Source: Liopterus haemorrhoidalis
Lineage: Eukaryota; Arthropoda; Insecta; Coleoptera; Dytiscidae
Assembly (NCBI GenBank): GCA_963971575.1
Contig: OZ020624.1
Span: 7,126,903-7,190,902 of the forward strand
Direction: 5' to 3'
DNA length: 64,000 nt
The notes beneath the pieces are model-generated. The model was not told the DNA's origin, ran no database searches, and worked only from the letters and a program-made list of their open reading frames with translations. Shown in pieces: positions 21,958-33,052 of this stretch. Position 1 is the first letter of the stretch; every line of letters starts with the position of its first letter. Made by a program: the position numbers and the translations under genes.

Positions 21958-22205
21958 CTGGACTTTTCAAGAAATGGACACAAAATGTAACAGGCAAATT
22001 AGCAGCAAGTCTCATTCCAAAGAGTCGAGAAATAAAGAGTAATGAAGTCAATTCACTCTCGCTAAAAAGATTCTCACCAATTTTGACAATCTACTCTGCT
22101 GGAATTGCCATCGCCATACTATGTTTTATAATTGAACTTTTAATATCAAACATGATAAAATTAAAAAGACGCTTTAAAATGCGTAAAAATATCAAGTATT
22201 ATTAA
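21958..22205 (+). CDS. Ionotropic receptor, exon 4: end of S2, TM3, cytoplasmic tail
   Basis: Acceptor ctttttag precedes 21958. The exon joins the single base left by exon 3 and encodes residues 560-641, ending at TAA 22203-22205. GLFKKWTQNVTGKLAAS is the last S2 helix. Residues about 600-623 (PILTIYSAGIAIAILCFIIE) are TM3, and a basic tail (KLKRRFKMRKNIKYY) is cytoplasmic, as expected from the positive-inside rule. Total coding length 1926 bp over 15.7 kb of genomic DNA. A MITE lies 40 bp after the stop. Confidence 0.88.
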
Positions 22206-22244
22206 AGAGTTGAGATTCTCATACTACGTCCAAATTAAGACGAT

Positions 22245-22458
22245 TAATAGCGTATTCGATTGCTCTACTATGCACTCAGGTCACTCGGCGAGCAAATTTC
22301 GTATTCGATTGGCCGAGCAGTTGATCTAGAGTTGTTAAAATTTCGTATTCGATTGGGAGGTCACTGCTCTGGGAGTGCACTGCGAGCACTTTTTCTTGTT
22401 CTGACTAAAGAGTCAGAGCAGCGTCGAGTAATATGGCACTCAATCGAATACGCTATTA
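22245..22458. mobile_element. 214-bp MITE in the likely IR 3' UTR
   Basis: Termini taatagcgtattcgattg and caatcgaatacgctatta are perfect inverted repeats; tttcgtattcgattgg also recurs internally. The 83-residue frame across it is a by-product. A small hairpin (taggtattt...aaatacct) follows at 22473-22499. Confidence 0.82.
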
Positions 22459-22591
22459 GAATATCGGCCTTTGTAGGTATTTCGAAAGATAAATACCTAG
22501 TTTTGCCATAAATACTGCTACAAATTTTTCAGTGAAACTTTGCAAGATGCTTAAAAATATTTTTATTTTATTTTAGTACATGATACAAAGA

Positions 22592-23931
22592 TAGGGTGAC
22601 CATTTTCTTGGAGACGGCAATGCGGGACGGAACAAAAAAAAGGTCGTCACTTCCGAAATATAAGTGAAGAGCAAACAAAAAAAATTGATGTGAAGTGTGA
22701 ATTTTCACACATTTCAGGGTTTTGCAGGTATTTAGTAAGTGAATGATGATTATTTTGGATGCGAAAACAAATTTTATATTAAAATATTTTTTTTGTTAAT
22801 TTTAATTCGAACGCCTAATACCATTATTTAGGTTTCTAAATATGTGCAGTATTTTTTTTATGTAGCAAGGTTCATTAAGAATTTTAAAAATTGCGCCTAT
22901 GGCTTCCATTGGTTGTTATAAGTTCCGCCCCTCTGATTTCGTGTACATTGAAAAAGAATTAAATTATAATTTTAACAATTTCCACTGGCTATTAAATTTT
23001 CGCTTTTAAAAATTAAATGCAACATTTTCCAAAATATAAAAATTAAAAAAAAAACAAAAATTAATATAGTCTCTTCTCACAGGGTTCGATCCCTATCGGA
23101 TCAGGTTACTTGGGTGAAAAGTCAGCGTCAATACCACTAGACCAGCACACACATTAGAGTGTGGCTTGTTACAAAGCTATAACTTGTGTACATTATTAGC
23201 CAAAAATCACAAAAAATGCGTTTTTTTCCAAAAACCTAATCTGATCAAAAATTCCTGTTGAACTATTCCGGTTCACACCAATGTACATTACTTAGAATTT
23301 TTTCAGATTTTTAGTTTAAACCATCTGGGCTACAGGGTGTGGGACAAAAAATTTTTTGCACAATTTTGGCAAAAATCGCTTAAAAATAATTTATTTTGCA
23401 AAAATAAAAATTGGATCGTTAATCCACGTGCCAAGGGCTTTCATTTGATACCCTACTCAGAATTATAAAAAAATATATTTTTTTTTTCGATGAGCACATA
23501 TTTGTTTATATTTTTAGGGGGATATGTTTTTTAGATGTTTTAGTATTTTTCCTATGTGCGGGTCAAAGAGTTGTATAAGCATGCCAAATTTCAACTCTCT
23601 AGGTTTAGCCGTTTGGCTACAATTTTTACCGAACAGACAGACAGACAGACGACAAAATGACGGTATAAGGTTTTTTTGGTCATACCTACAAAACCTTAAA
23701 AACAGGTCCTCAGTTCTAAAATACATTTTTCTGACATTCAGACAGACAGACAGACGACAAAATGACGGTATAAGGGTTTTTTGGCCATACCTCCAAAACC
23801 CTAAAAAAGGTCCTCACCTCCCAAATATAAGTAAAGAGCAAAAAAAAGGTCTTCACCTCCCAAATATAAGTACAGAGCAAAATTCGGCCCTGGGGACAAC
23901 AAATCAAAATGCGGGATGAATGGTCACCCTA
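22592..23931 (-). mobile_element. hAT element enclosing an F1 copy
   Basis: Termini tagggtgaccat and atggtcaccctat, flanked by TACAAAGA at 22584-22591 and 23932-23939 (perfect 8-bp duplication). F1 copy e occupies 22683-23700, and a short second F1 5' end (gacagacgacaaaatgacgg) at about 23738-23804. Internal phrase aagtgaagagcaaa recurs. No transposase. Confidence 0.9.
22683..23700 (-). repeat. Dispersed repeat family F1, copy e
   Basis: Reverse-orientation complete F1, from ttgatgtgaagtgtgaattt to catacctacaaaacctt. The tRNA-like part near 23085-23150 reads, on the reverse strand, tctagtggtattgacgctga and gggatcgaaccct. Confidence 0.87.
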
Positions 23932-24164
23932 TACAAAGATGCATCTTAAATAAGAAGTAGCAATCCGTTTTGAAGTTCACTCAGTGCCACATTACGGGGG
24001 GGGGGGGGGGGTTGTAAGTGGTGACTCCTCCTTTTTATCAATGACACAAAAAATCGACATTTTTCGAAAAATCTGATCAACAATTCCTGTTGAACTATTC
24101 CGAACTAGTAAACACATAGAAAGATTGTTACCGGCGCCGACTAACGAACAATTTTTCGCCAGAA

Positions 24165-24533
24165 ATTTATGGCGATGTTTATTGCCCTTATAAATCGGAC
24201 ATCTAGGATTTGGGCAATATTTTTAATATTTTTATATGTTTAGTATGTAACAAAGTACAGACTAAGCATATTAGTTTCAAATAGACTGCCCAACAAATTG
24301 ATGACAAAATACACTTTATGATAATACATTGCAAGCCGAGTTTTCGCGAAGTTCAACATGGCATCGATTCAGATCCGGATCACTTTGGTCACTGCTCACA
24401 AAGGATACGATTGATTGGGCAATCGTATCCTTGAAACTATGCAGTGAGCCGTGAGCCGGCTCATTTCAATTTGGTGAACCGTGTCCCTTCGGTCAGTGCC
24501 CGAGCCGGCTCGTTCATGAACGACCCATCTCTA
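24165..24533 (-). mobile_element. Truncated copy of the hAT at 25235-26150
   Basis: Reverse-orientation match to the first 400 bp of the neighbouring hAT (tttatggcgatgtttattgc, aagccgagttttcgcgaagt, cgttcatgaacgacccatct), ending at its terminus CCCATCTCTA. Together the two form an inverted pair about 700 bp apart that straddles serpin exon D3. A poly-G run of 15 lies just upstream at 23998-24012. Confidence 0.75.
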
Positions 24534-24730
24534 GTTTTGATCTGTTAAGAAAATCCCTTGTAAATTAGGGCAATATGCTTACCTACTATCCAATATTACA
24601 TCATATTTTATTAATTAAAATGCGTATATTAACAATATAAAAGTCAGTACAAAAATACATAAAATTATTTGAATATAATACAAAAACCTTATCAGTAAAC
24701 TCGAATTTTTAATTTGCTAAGTGAAAAAGT

Positions 24731-24888
24731 TTATAAATTGCTTCCTTCTGTATATTCTTCTGGGAAGCTGTACCTGCCGGTAAATAAGATATTTTTTCCA
24801 TCTGTGTTTAGTCTAAGTATAAACAGGAATGGATGGTTGGCGTCAAACATTTTTCCAGTGCTATTTCCAGATATACGGTCATTGAAAC
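24731..24888 (-). CDS. Serpin, alternative terminal exon D3 (reactive loop and C-terminus)
   Basis: Most distal of three alternative last exons. The minus-strand acceptor (poly-T, then gttatag) is followed by GT, which completes the glycine codon begun by exon C, the same phase as D1 and D2. It encodes GFNDRISGNSTGKMFDANHP then FLFILRLNTDGKNILFTGRY, ending SFPEEYTEGSNL-stop. This is the variable reactive loop followed by the FxANHPF and GR motifs of serpin strands 1C, 4B and 5B. Counted from the hinge, Arg lies at P2 or P1 (DR-IS). Candidate polyadenylation signal attaataaaata near 24610. If used, the C-to-D3 intron is 23 kb and carries many transposons. Confidence 0.87.
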
Positions 24889-25234
24889 CTATAACAAAAA
24901 AAAAAACTATATTAATTTTTTACCAGATAGGAATAAATTAGATCTGTACCGAAGTACCGGTTAGTACGAGGGTTGCCTTTTATATTTTGGGATTTGAGAT
25001 CAAAAACAATTATTTATCAACAAAAGTGGCTTTATTGTTTTTCAAAATATTCTCCATGAAGATCAATACACTTTTGCATGCGTTTGAACCAATTTTCGAA
25101 GCACTTTTTCCTCTCCGATTGAGGCACCTTCCGATTGTATATAGCAAATTATATGGGATCCAACGCGAACAAATCTTTTTAACGGCCAAATGTTCATGCA
25201 ATAGTGAATGTATGCTGGTCCCACTAATGCGCAA

Positions 25235-26150
25235 TAGAGATGGGTCGTTCATGAACGCACCGGCTCGCTGAGCCGGCTCAGTACACTGACCGAAGTGACA
25301 CGGTTCACCAAATTGAAATGAGCCGGCTCACGGCTCACTGTATAGTTTCAAGTTTCAAGGATACGATTGGTCGGGCGATTGTGAGCAGTGACCGGAGTGA
25401 TCCGGAACTGGATCGATGTCATGTTGAACTTCGTGAGAACTCGGCTTGTAATGTATTATCATAAAGCGTATTTTGTCATCAATTTGTAGGGCAGTTTATT
25501 TGAAACTAATAGGCTTAGTCTATATTTTCTTACAACCATACTATATAAAAATATTAAAAATATTGCCCAAATCCCAGATGTCCGATTTATAAGGGCAATA
25601 AACATCGCCATAAACTTAACACATCTGGTTTAAATTACAGTAGCTACATAAAGTGAATTGTTTGTTTCAAAAATGTTAGATAAGAACCGGGGCTAAGCGA
25701 CGTTCTACCTACAAACGAACGACCGACAACTGACCGGGTCTAAGCAAGAGCCGGCTCTAAGCGGCGTTCTACCTACGAGCGAACGACCGACAACTGACCG
25801 GGTCTAAGCAAGAGCCGGCTCTAAGCGACATTCTACCTGCGACCGAACGACCGACCGACCTGTGTCTCGGGATCATGTTTACAGTTCATATATTGCAAGA
25901 ACCGGCTCTAAGCTACGTTCTACCTACGACCGAACGACTGACCGACCTGTGTCTCGGTATCATGTTTACAGTTCATATATTGCAAGAACCGGCTCTAAGC
26001 GACGTTCTACCTACGAACTAACGACCGACCTGTGTCTCGGAAACATGTTTACTTAACCGGATCACTGAGCCGGATCAATGAACCGGCTCAACAAACTGAA
26101 CGACTTCCACTGATCCGGTTCCGCAAACTGAGCCGAAATTCCCATCTCTA
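25235..26150 (+). mobile_element. hAT element inserted in the mariner
   Basis: Termini tagagatggg and cccatctcta, flanked by ATGCGCAA at 25227-25234 and 26151-26158. The left part has several gagccggctca palindromes; the right part holds the tandem array at 25685-26055. No transposase frame. Confidence 0.9.
25685..26055 (+). repeat. Tandem array inside the hAT
   Basis: Five units of about 65-95 bp share gaaccggctctaagcgac followed by gttctacctac and cgaacgaccgac. The last three add tgtctcgg and catgtttacagttcat. Confidence 0.85.
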
Positions 26151-26984
26151 ATGCGCAAGGGTACCTCAATCTCACGATAAGACACATGACGATCTTGCAG
26201 TATCAGTTCACGCACAGCATCAATGTTTTCCGGAACAATAACCGATTTTGGACGACCTTCACGAAATTCATCCTTAAGCGAAACTACGGCCACGATTGAA
26301 GTTGATGGTGCATCAAAACAAAAGTCGAATTAAGTTCATCGATGCTCTGTTGTTGGGTTAATCCACGTCGAAAGTTGTAAAAAATAATCGCTCGAAAATT
26401 TGTGTAACACAGACAAATCTGTGTTACACAAATCTGTGTTACACAAATCGCTCGAAAATTTGTGTAACACATACAAATCTGTGTTACACAAATCTGTGTT
26501 ACACAAATCTGTGTTAAATCTGTTTTCCTCACCTCAAGAACTGTTGAAGCCTTCAAAAACCATGCTTTTGAGATACCAACTTCAGAGTGGAAAAAATGTT
26601 TCGAGTATTGGATTGAACGCATGCAAAAGTGTATAAATCTTAAAGGCGATTATTTTGAAAATCAATGAAACAGTATGTTCCAAAACAATTTTTTTCGTTC
26701 TTAGTTTTTGTTAAAACTTAGAAGGTAGCCCTCATATTGGCTCCCTATTCTTACGACCATGCCTTCTCGTTTCTAACGTTATAATAAATATACTTCATTC
26801 TAAACATACAGCCTAGTAGTGGTGGACTCATACGGAACATTATCCGAAAGCCGAAATGTCCGAACAGCTAGTGTGTATAGCATTGTCAACTGCTAATCTG
26901 TAAGAGACGCTACGTTCACATTATTTTTACCATCATATGATTAGGGCACTGACGCTGTTGCCTAGATATGCATATTCCTAGATA

Positions 26985-28590
26985 TTAAATAGTATAGTTG
27001 AACTATTAAATAGTAATTTAGTTAGTAATCCGTACTCTGTTTATCTTTCTCCTGTCGATTCAAAGGAAGTTAAGGACTTAATAAAAAATTTAAAGAATTC
27101 TAGTAGCTCAGACTCATACGGATGGACAACAAATATGCTTAAAATCTCTGCAGAGTATATAACGGACTCCATAATAGATATAATTAATTTGATATTCACA
27201 ACAGGGACTTTTCCAGCATGTCTCAAACGCTCCAAACTTATACCGATCTACAAAAATGGTGACCCGAACAATCCGTCCAACTACAGGCCAATAAGTTTAA
27301 CCCCCATTATTTCGAAGGTAGTAGAGAGGGCTATTTATAACAGATTTTCAAATTTTTTAACAACACGTAATATACTATCAGCAAAACAATTTGGTTTTCG
27401 TCCAACACTATCAACATGTAAAGCTGCGGTGTCCTTGATCAACGACATTGTCGGTAGCCTGGAGAGAGGTGAATGTGTGTTAGCATCTTTTACTGACCTT
27501 TCCAAAGCTTTTGACTGTGTATCGCACGCAATATTGACAAGTAAACTTTATCAATATGGGATCAGGGGCACCGTTCTTCAGTTGATTAAGAGCTATTTAA
27601 CTGATCGTGAACAATCTGTTTATCACAAGAATTCACACTCTCCTGTAGCCAAAATCAACATAGGAGTTGGGCATGGTTCGATACTGGGCCCCTTACTTTT
27701 CATATTGTTCATCAATGATCTTCCCACACATGCACTGTCTAACTCAGTTATGTTTGCGGATGATACAACATTTACCAATACCTGATTTTGAACATGCCAA
27801 AACTAATATGGAAAATAATACCAAGTTAGTTTAGAATTGGTTTTCAGCTAACACATTATATATTAACGCTGACAAAACAAAAAATATGCTATTTACATTT
27901 AACAGGCGCGTTAATGAATGTTACGAGGGTTTCAGCAACCAAGCCAAATTTCTTGGCTTTATCCTGGATAACAAACTTAACTGGAAGCTACAAATAAATA
28001 GCATTGCCACAAATATTAATAAATACAACTTTTTGTTATATAAGCTATCCAAGATAACAACATATTTAACAATGAAAATAGCATATTTTTCCAACATTCA
28101 ATCAACTCTGTCTTATGGTATTATTTTGTGGGGAAACTTAGTTGACACCTTGAGATTATTCAGGCTGCAGAAGAGATGTATTAGAATTTTAAGCGGTGTC
28201 AAATGGAGCACACCTTGTAAAGAACTGTTCATACAGCATGGTATTTTAACTTTGCCAGCACTTTACATATACCATATTCTAATTTACATTAAAGAAAATT
28301 CTTCATCTTTAAAAACGAATAGTTCTTTTCATGGTTACTCCACTCGCAATAGAACTGATTTTAGAATACCCTTTTCAAGATATGACGTAAGAAACCAGCC
28401 CAATATAATGGGAACTAAGTTTTTGAACAAACTTCCAGGTAATATCAGAAACCTAGAAATTAAACAATTTAAATAAAAATGAAAAAAATTCTCATAACGA
28501 AGGCCTACTATAGTATAAAGGAATTTGAAGATGATGAATTAACTCCACAGCAATTTAACCAATAGATTTTCACACTTACACTCTTACTTT
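26985..28590 (+). pseudogene. Jockey/CR1-like LINE, reverse transcriptase and C-terminus
   Basis: From about 26990 one frame reads LLNSNLVSNPYSVYLSPVDS and continues into RT: LIPIYKNGDPNNPSNYRPIS, FGFRPTLSTCKAAVSLI, TDLSKAFDCVSHAIL (first catalytic Asp), GSILGPLLFILFINDLP and MFADDTTF (catalytic DD), ending at a stop at 27783-27785. A frameshift moves the thumb and C-terminal region to 27886-28476 (NQAKFLGFILDNKLNW, IILWGNLVDTLRLFRLQKRC). A second shift restores the final segment (TKAYYSIKEFEDDEL) before the stop near 28565. No endonuclease domain, so it is 5'-truncated. Rather well preserved, so fairly young. Lies in the serpin C-to-D3 intron, antisense to it. Confidence 0.88.
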
Positions 28591-28819
28591 ATTTATATAT
28601 TTTATAGATGTAAAATTTTAATATATCACTATATAGGGGAAAAATTTTAAGATCGTAGCGCCACGCGGATTTTTTTGAAACCATTCTAAATCAGATACCA
28701 CTTGACATTTACTAGTAAATAATAGCGAAAAGTGTATCAAAAAACGACAAAAAATAAATAATTGTTTGGGATTTTCTGATTTTGTGAAGTGACATTACTT
28801 GTATACATCTAAAATACTA

Positions 28820-29150
28820 TAGTGCGTTCGAAGGTGAGTTTGCAGTATAGCTCTTATGGAAAATGGGAGCGGTGTTGTCAAATGTTGTAAAAGTGTCAAA
28901 TGTGTCAATTATAATAATATGAAAAACTCGTATGATTTATAAAAATCAACTCTTATAAAACTCAAAATAACACTCAACAAAAACAAATGGCCATTTGTAG
29001 AATACTGCGTCTTCACAGATCAGCGCGGTTTAGAGCTGGCAACGTCGACAAGCAAGAAAAGGATAGTGTCATTGTGTAAACCCATTAGAGAGTATGAAAA
29101 AGAACTACTCCATATGCCCTGTACTGCAAACTCACCTTCGAACGCACTAT
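28820..29150 (+). mobile_element. MITE of about 330 bp
   Basis: Ends tatagtgcgttcgaaggtga and caccttcgaacgcactata are inverted repeats of at least 28 bp. A partial inverted copy lies at 52005-52250 (shared: acgcagtattctacaaatgg in that copy). Confidence 0.85.
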
Positions 29151-29875
29151 ACATTTTGTGATCTGGTTTTAAGTTATGGCGGTTTTCCATTGTCGATTAT
29201 TTTAACTATATTGGGGGAAATAATAATTCCCGTGTTGTTTACCAAGGGGTAGAAATCTACAATGCTGGGCATATAATATTGTGTGGAGTCACTGAAAAAA
29301 CAGAGAGTTCATAAAGATTTATGCATTATGCCTATAGACTTGTGCATTACAAACCCACACACAATAACAGGAATTTTCAAGATATGCGATAATAAATACA
29401 AAATTGAAAATATTTTTTGTAGTCACTATCATTAAAATGTAATGAGCAAACTTTAATATAAGGGCTCACTTTTTTTCCAATTTTTAAATTGTTTATCTAA
29501 ACATCGCGTCGATTCCTAACCTCTTGCTTTCCCAATTTTGTTTCGAACCGTACGGTGTCTGATATTAGTGGAAACAAATGAAACGATATTTCCGGGTTTC
29601 TTCTTTTCAATGAATTGCACATAGGCACACAACAATATGTATTATACATTTTTCAGTGATTATAATAAAACTTTAAAAACAAACTTCATACAAAACCAAT
29701 ACACAAAACGAAATGTTATCTGATGTACACAAGTTCATGAAACGCTCACCAGATGGTAGGGCGCTTAGCTGCAAATCCCTATAAGACTTATGATATTTTA
29801 ATTTCTTATTTTTGTACTTATTTATTGATATGTTTAACGACTCCAAAAATGTCCATTACATTCACTGGAATAAAG

Positions 29876-29925
<50 letters not shown>

Positions 29926-30837
29926 ACTGAATATTCGGTAACTACATGTTTACCGTAATTAAACTGTATTACTTTTTAACACACCTTGCATTGGTTCATA
30001 AAACAAAAAAAATGTTGTTACTCTTAAATTTTATTGAATAGTACAAAATACATAAAAATAGTCATAGTATACAAAACACAAAACCTACAAAATAATACGA
30101 AAATATGCAGTCATTCAAAATTCAACATATTTACCATTAATTTCTAAAACTACATTATAACAATTTTATATAAAAAAATCATGAATAAATATTTTGGTGT
30201 TCTGATATGTTATTGTTACCTTCTTAAACACAGAAATAAATAATACAAACATTTAGTGGTATCTTGACAATTACCGTCCGCATTAATATTTTAAATTACT
30301 AACTTAAATATTTAGTTACAAGTATGAACAGGATATGTACACGATATTATTTAAATTTTATAATTTTCTAAATTTGAGAAAATTTAGGAAGCAATGTCAG
30401 CGAGATAGACCCTCCGCTAGCGCCGTCACTATCTATGTAACCATTATAAAAATAATAAATTATATCAAAATTGTTTGATGGCTTATTTAAGAATGTATTT
30501 TACTTTATTTCAAACACCCTTGCATCTTTTTCTGTAGTTTTTTAAGTGAAATTTTTTGTAATTATAAGGAAGTTTTATAAATTTTATAAATTTTAAATAA
30601 AAATTGAAATGTGCACATTTTTCTTAGTGTCATTTTCGCATGTGTAATTTCTTCCTTGTGTAATTTACTCCCTGTGTAATTCTGTCCATGTGTAATTTTA
30701 GTAGTGTAATTTTATCCTTCCTTCAAACTTTCAATTCTATCCGACTTCAAACTCAACTTTTGATCACCAGTGAGATTATGTTTGAAATTTCGATACTTTT
30801 TTAGGCGTACCAACTTTACGTTTATTTTGATGTTGTA
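29151..30837. other. AT-rich intronic interval with (ATT)n
   Basis: Inside the presumed serpin C-to-D3 intron. A LINE-like 3' tail (ctggaataaagattattatt) runs into (ATT)n at about 29874-29922. No exon, reactive-loop-like coding segment or terminal inverted repeat was found in the remainder. Confidence 0.5.
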
Positions 30838-31245
30838 CAGTCTGTTCCAAACGGTTAAGCGGAACTAGATTTTACAATCTAGTTACTTTCATCGTTTAAA
30901 TCGTGCTTTTCGGCCGTTTTGTTTAAGCTTTGTAAATCATACTTACAATAAACATTTTTTGGTGATTTTTTTCATCATTTTAAAATGTCATTTTCTTTAT
31001 ATGTTAATTTTTTGTGTCATTCTTATTAAAAATTTCCCAATTATTTATATTTTTGTCATTAAAATATATTAAAAAATAATTTAATTTTGACATTATATAC
31101 TTCGTTTCCATGGTTTCATTGTTGGAATTTTAAATTTTGACATTCTAACGTGAAAAATTAAATAACCCTAGCAAGGTCCCTTCTCGTGACAACCTAAAAG
31201 AACAAAATTCCCATTTAGTTCCGCTTAACCGTTTGGAACAGACTG
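30838..31245 (+). mobile_element. 408-bp MITE with CAGTCTGTTCC ends, copy 1
   Basis: Termini cagtctgttccaaacggtta and taaccgtttggaacagactg, flanked by TA at both ends. A second copy is at 45974-46376. No coding sequence. Confidence 0.88.
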
Positions 31246-32222
31246 TACTGTTTTAATCTTTCTGACATTTGTAATAATCTTGAGATTTGGTCTTGTAAAT
31301 AAAAACTATACTGGATAATGGTTACTATAATTAAATATAAAATATAATCTGTCTCAATTTGTAATACGAAACTAAATCTGGTTACTTTGGTGACTGTTGT
31401 GGTGTAAATAGACTTTTTTGAAACCATGTAAACTTGTAAATCTGGCTTTCACATTTTTGGTGAAGTTTCATTATACTGAGGTTATATTCACTCAAAAACT
31501 ACATGTCAGATACCAAATTGACATGTCAAATTTGTGATTGACATGTCTAATATTTTGAATTATATACAAATATTTATTTCATCTTATTTCGCTTATTCAT
31601 AATTTCTGTTCTGGTTGTATAAAATATATTTCAAATACTTGTCAATTTGTGTTTTATACAATTTGTGTTAGTAAGTTGACATATAATTTAATGTCATAAT
31701 TGACATTGTCAAATATTTTGAAAGGTGTAACTTCAGAATTACCACCCTAAGATGATATTTTAAATATACAACATAAAAAATGAAGTTTCCCTGTTAGTTT
31801 CGTATTACAAAATGAGACAGATAATAACATAATTCAACGATATTTATAAAGTGGTTATTATAACCATACTTTTTATCTGTCAATTTAAATTGTTGGCAGT
31901 CAGAAGTAAAAGACAGAAGGTGTTGAATGACTGTTTCTGTCGCTTTTTATTTCAGGAAATAGTTTAAAAGTTTAAATGACATTAGAAGTTTGAAAGTGTA
32001 GTGAAAAAATACTGTAAAACAGCCTTTAGAAAGTTAATGGTATCGTCGTTGAAGCTATAGTACTTTACAAACTTAAAATGCGTTTCCTAAAAAATCAAAA
32101 ATTTTGAATTATGACACTCTTTCAACAAATGAGCAATACCATATATGCGAAGAAGAAAATGTTCATAAAAAGTTGGCATTATAATAACTTGAATATATCA
32201 CTCACTTAAATTTTATAACAAT
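31246..32222. other. AT-rich interval, nothing recognised
   Basis: No exon, repeat terminus or LINE tail seen. Confidence 0.4.
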
Positions 32223-32594
32223 CCCAGCAAACATTTTTATACGGGCCAGTACTGGTAAAGCACATACTCCCCGGCATTGAAAGTAATGGGCCAGTACCCC
32301 GGTGTCCCCGGGGCCGTTACTGGCCCATTGATGTATCAGTTGCTGGCCCAGCAACGGTAAAGTGCAAAATAATCGCATTAGTTGCAAGATTTATTTCTGA
32401 TGGTTTTAAGTAAAAAGTATGAGTGAAGAAGAGTGCTTATAAAATGCTGGTAAAGTACTTCGTATAGGCGGAATGCGAAATACAAATGTGAAGTACATTA
32501 TTAATACTGGCGTTGCACTTACTTTTGGTGCCAGTAATTTACCAGCATAAAAGCAGTTTGCCAGCATTCGGCCGTTAGTTGAATGTTTGCTGGG
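32223..32594 (-). mobile_element. 372-bp MITE with CCCAGCAAAC ends, copy 2
   Basis: Inverted, near-identical copy of 18820-19191, of the same length. Flanked by AT on both sides. Confidence 0.88.
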
Positions 32595-33052
32595 ATCAGT
32601 CATGGATGTATATCAAATTATTGATCGAATTCAAATTCAAAGGAACAACAAAATATGTATATACACAGTTTTAGAACTGAAACAAGAAAGAAAAATTTAT
32701 ACAAACTAGCATTTTTCAATATTTTTTCATAGAAATAAAGTGAGTTACATGCTGCAATTTATTATTTTGAATGTCAAAATGGCACCCATTTCCACACTTA
32801 AACCTTCATTTCCTAACTAGTTAGGAAATAAAGAAAACAAATGGATCTTTGTTGAAACTCTCAGATGTCTGTTACTTCTCTGGTAAATGATATGTCTTGA
32901 TTTGTGTTTTTTTATATTTTATTTTCACTAATAATAAAATTATCTTTTCAATGTCTGTAAACATATCGATTTCTTTGTCTATTAGATTAATTCAACACAA
33001 TACCACCAGATAGAATCTCTCTTATGACCATTTACCTCTTGTATATTGATTA

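Larger units (their letters stand above)
24967..26734 (-). pseudogene. Mariner transposon relic, internally deleted and interrupted
   Basis: Termini cgagggttgcc and ggtagccctca with flanking TA. The minus strand encodes recognisable mariner pieces: FYNFRRGLTQQQSIDELNST near 26360, VSLKDEFREGRPKSVIVPEN near 26260 then DRHVSYREI, and after the inserted hAT (25235-26150) SIHSLLHEHLAVKKICSRWI. The reading frame then jumps straight to a C-terminal piece, so the catalytic domain is deleted. A tgtgttacacaaa expansion at about 26395-26515 breaks the N-terminus. Dead element, 78 bp upstream (on the - strand) of serpin exon D3. Confidence 0.85.

Noticed and set aside
26392..26515. Regular tgtgttacacaaa repeats, considered as a CRISPR-like array
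   Set aside because: Units are adjacent without unique spacers, lie inside a mariner relic and in a eukaryotic genome; simple expansion fits better.
29151..32222. Search for further serpin reactive-loop exons between D2 and D3
   Set aside because: No acceptor followed by a loop and an HPF-L-IL/GR-type segment was found by eye; diverged or broken ones cannot be excluded without a profile search.
32406..32603. 65-codon frame over the CCCAGCAAAC MITE
   Set aside because: Lies wholly in a non-coding MITE and recurs in its other copy.
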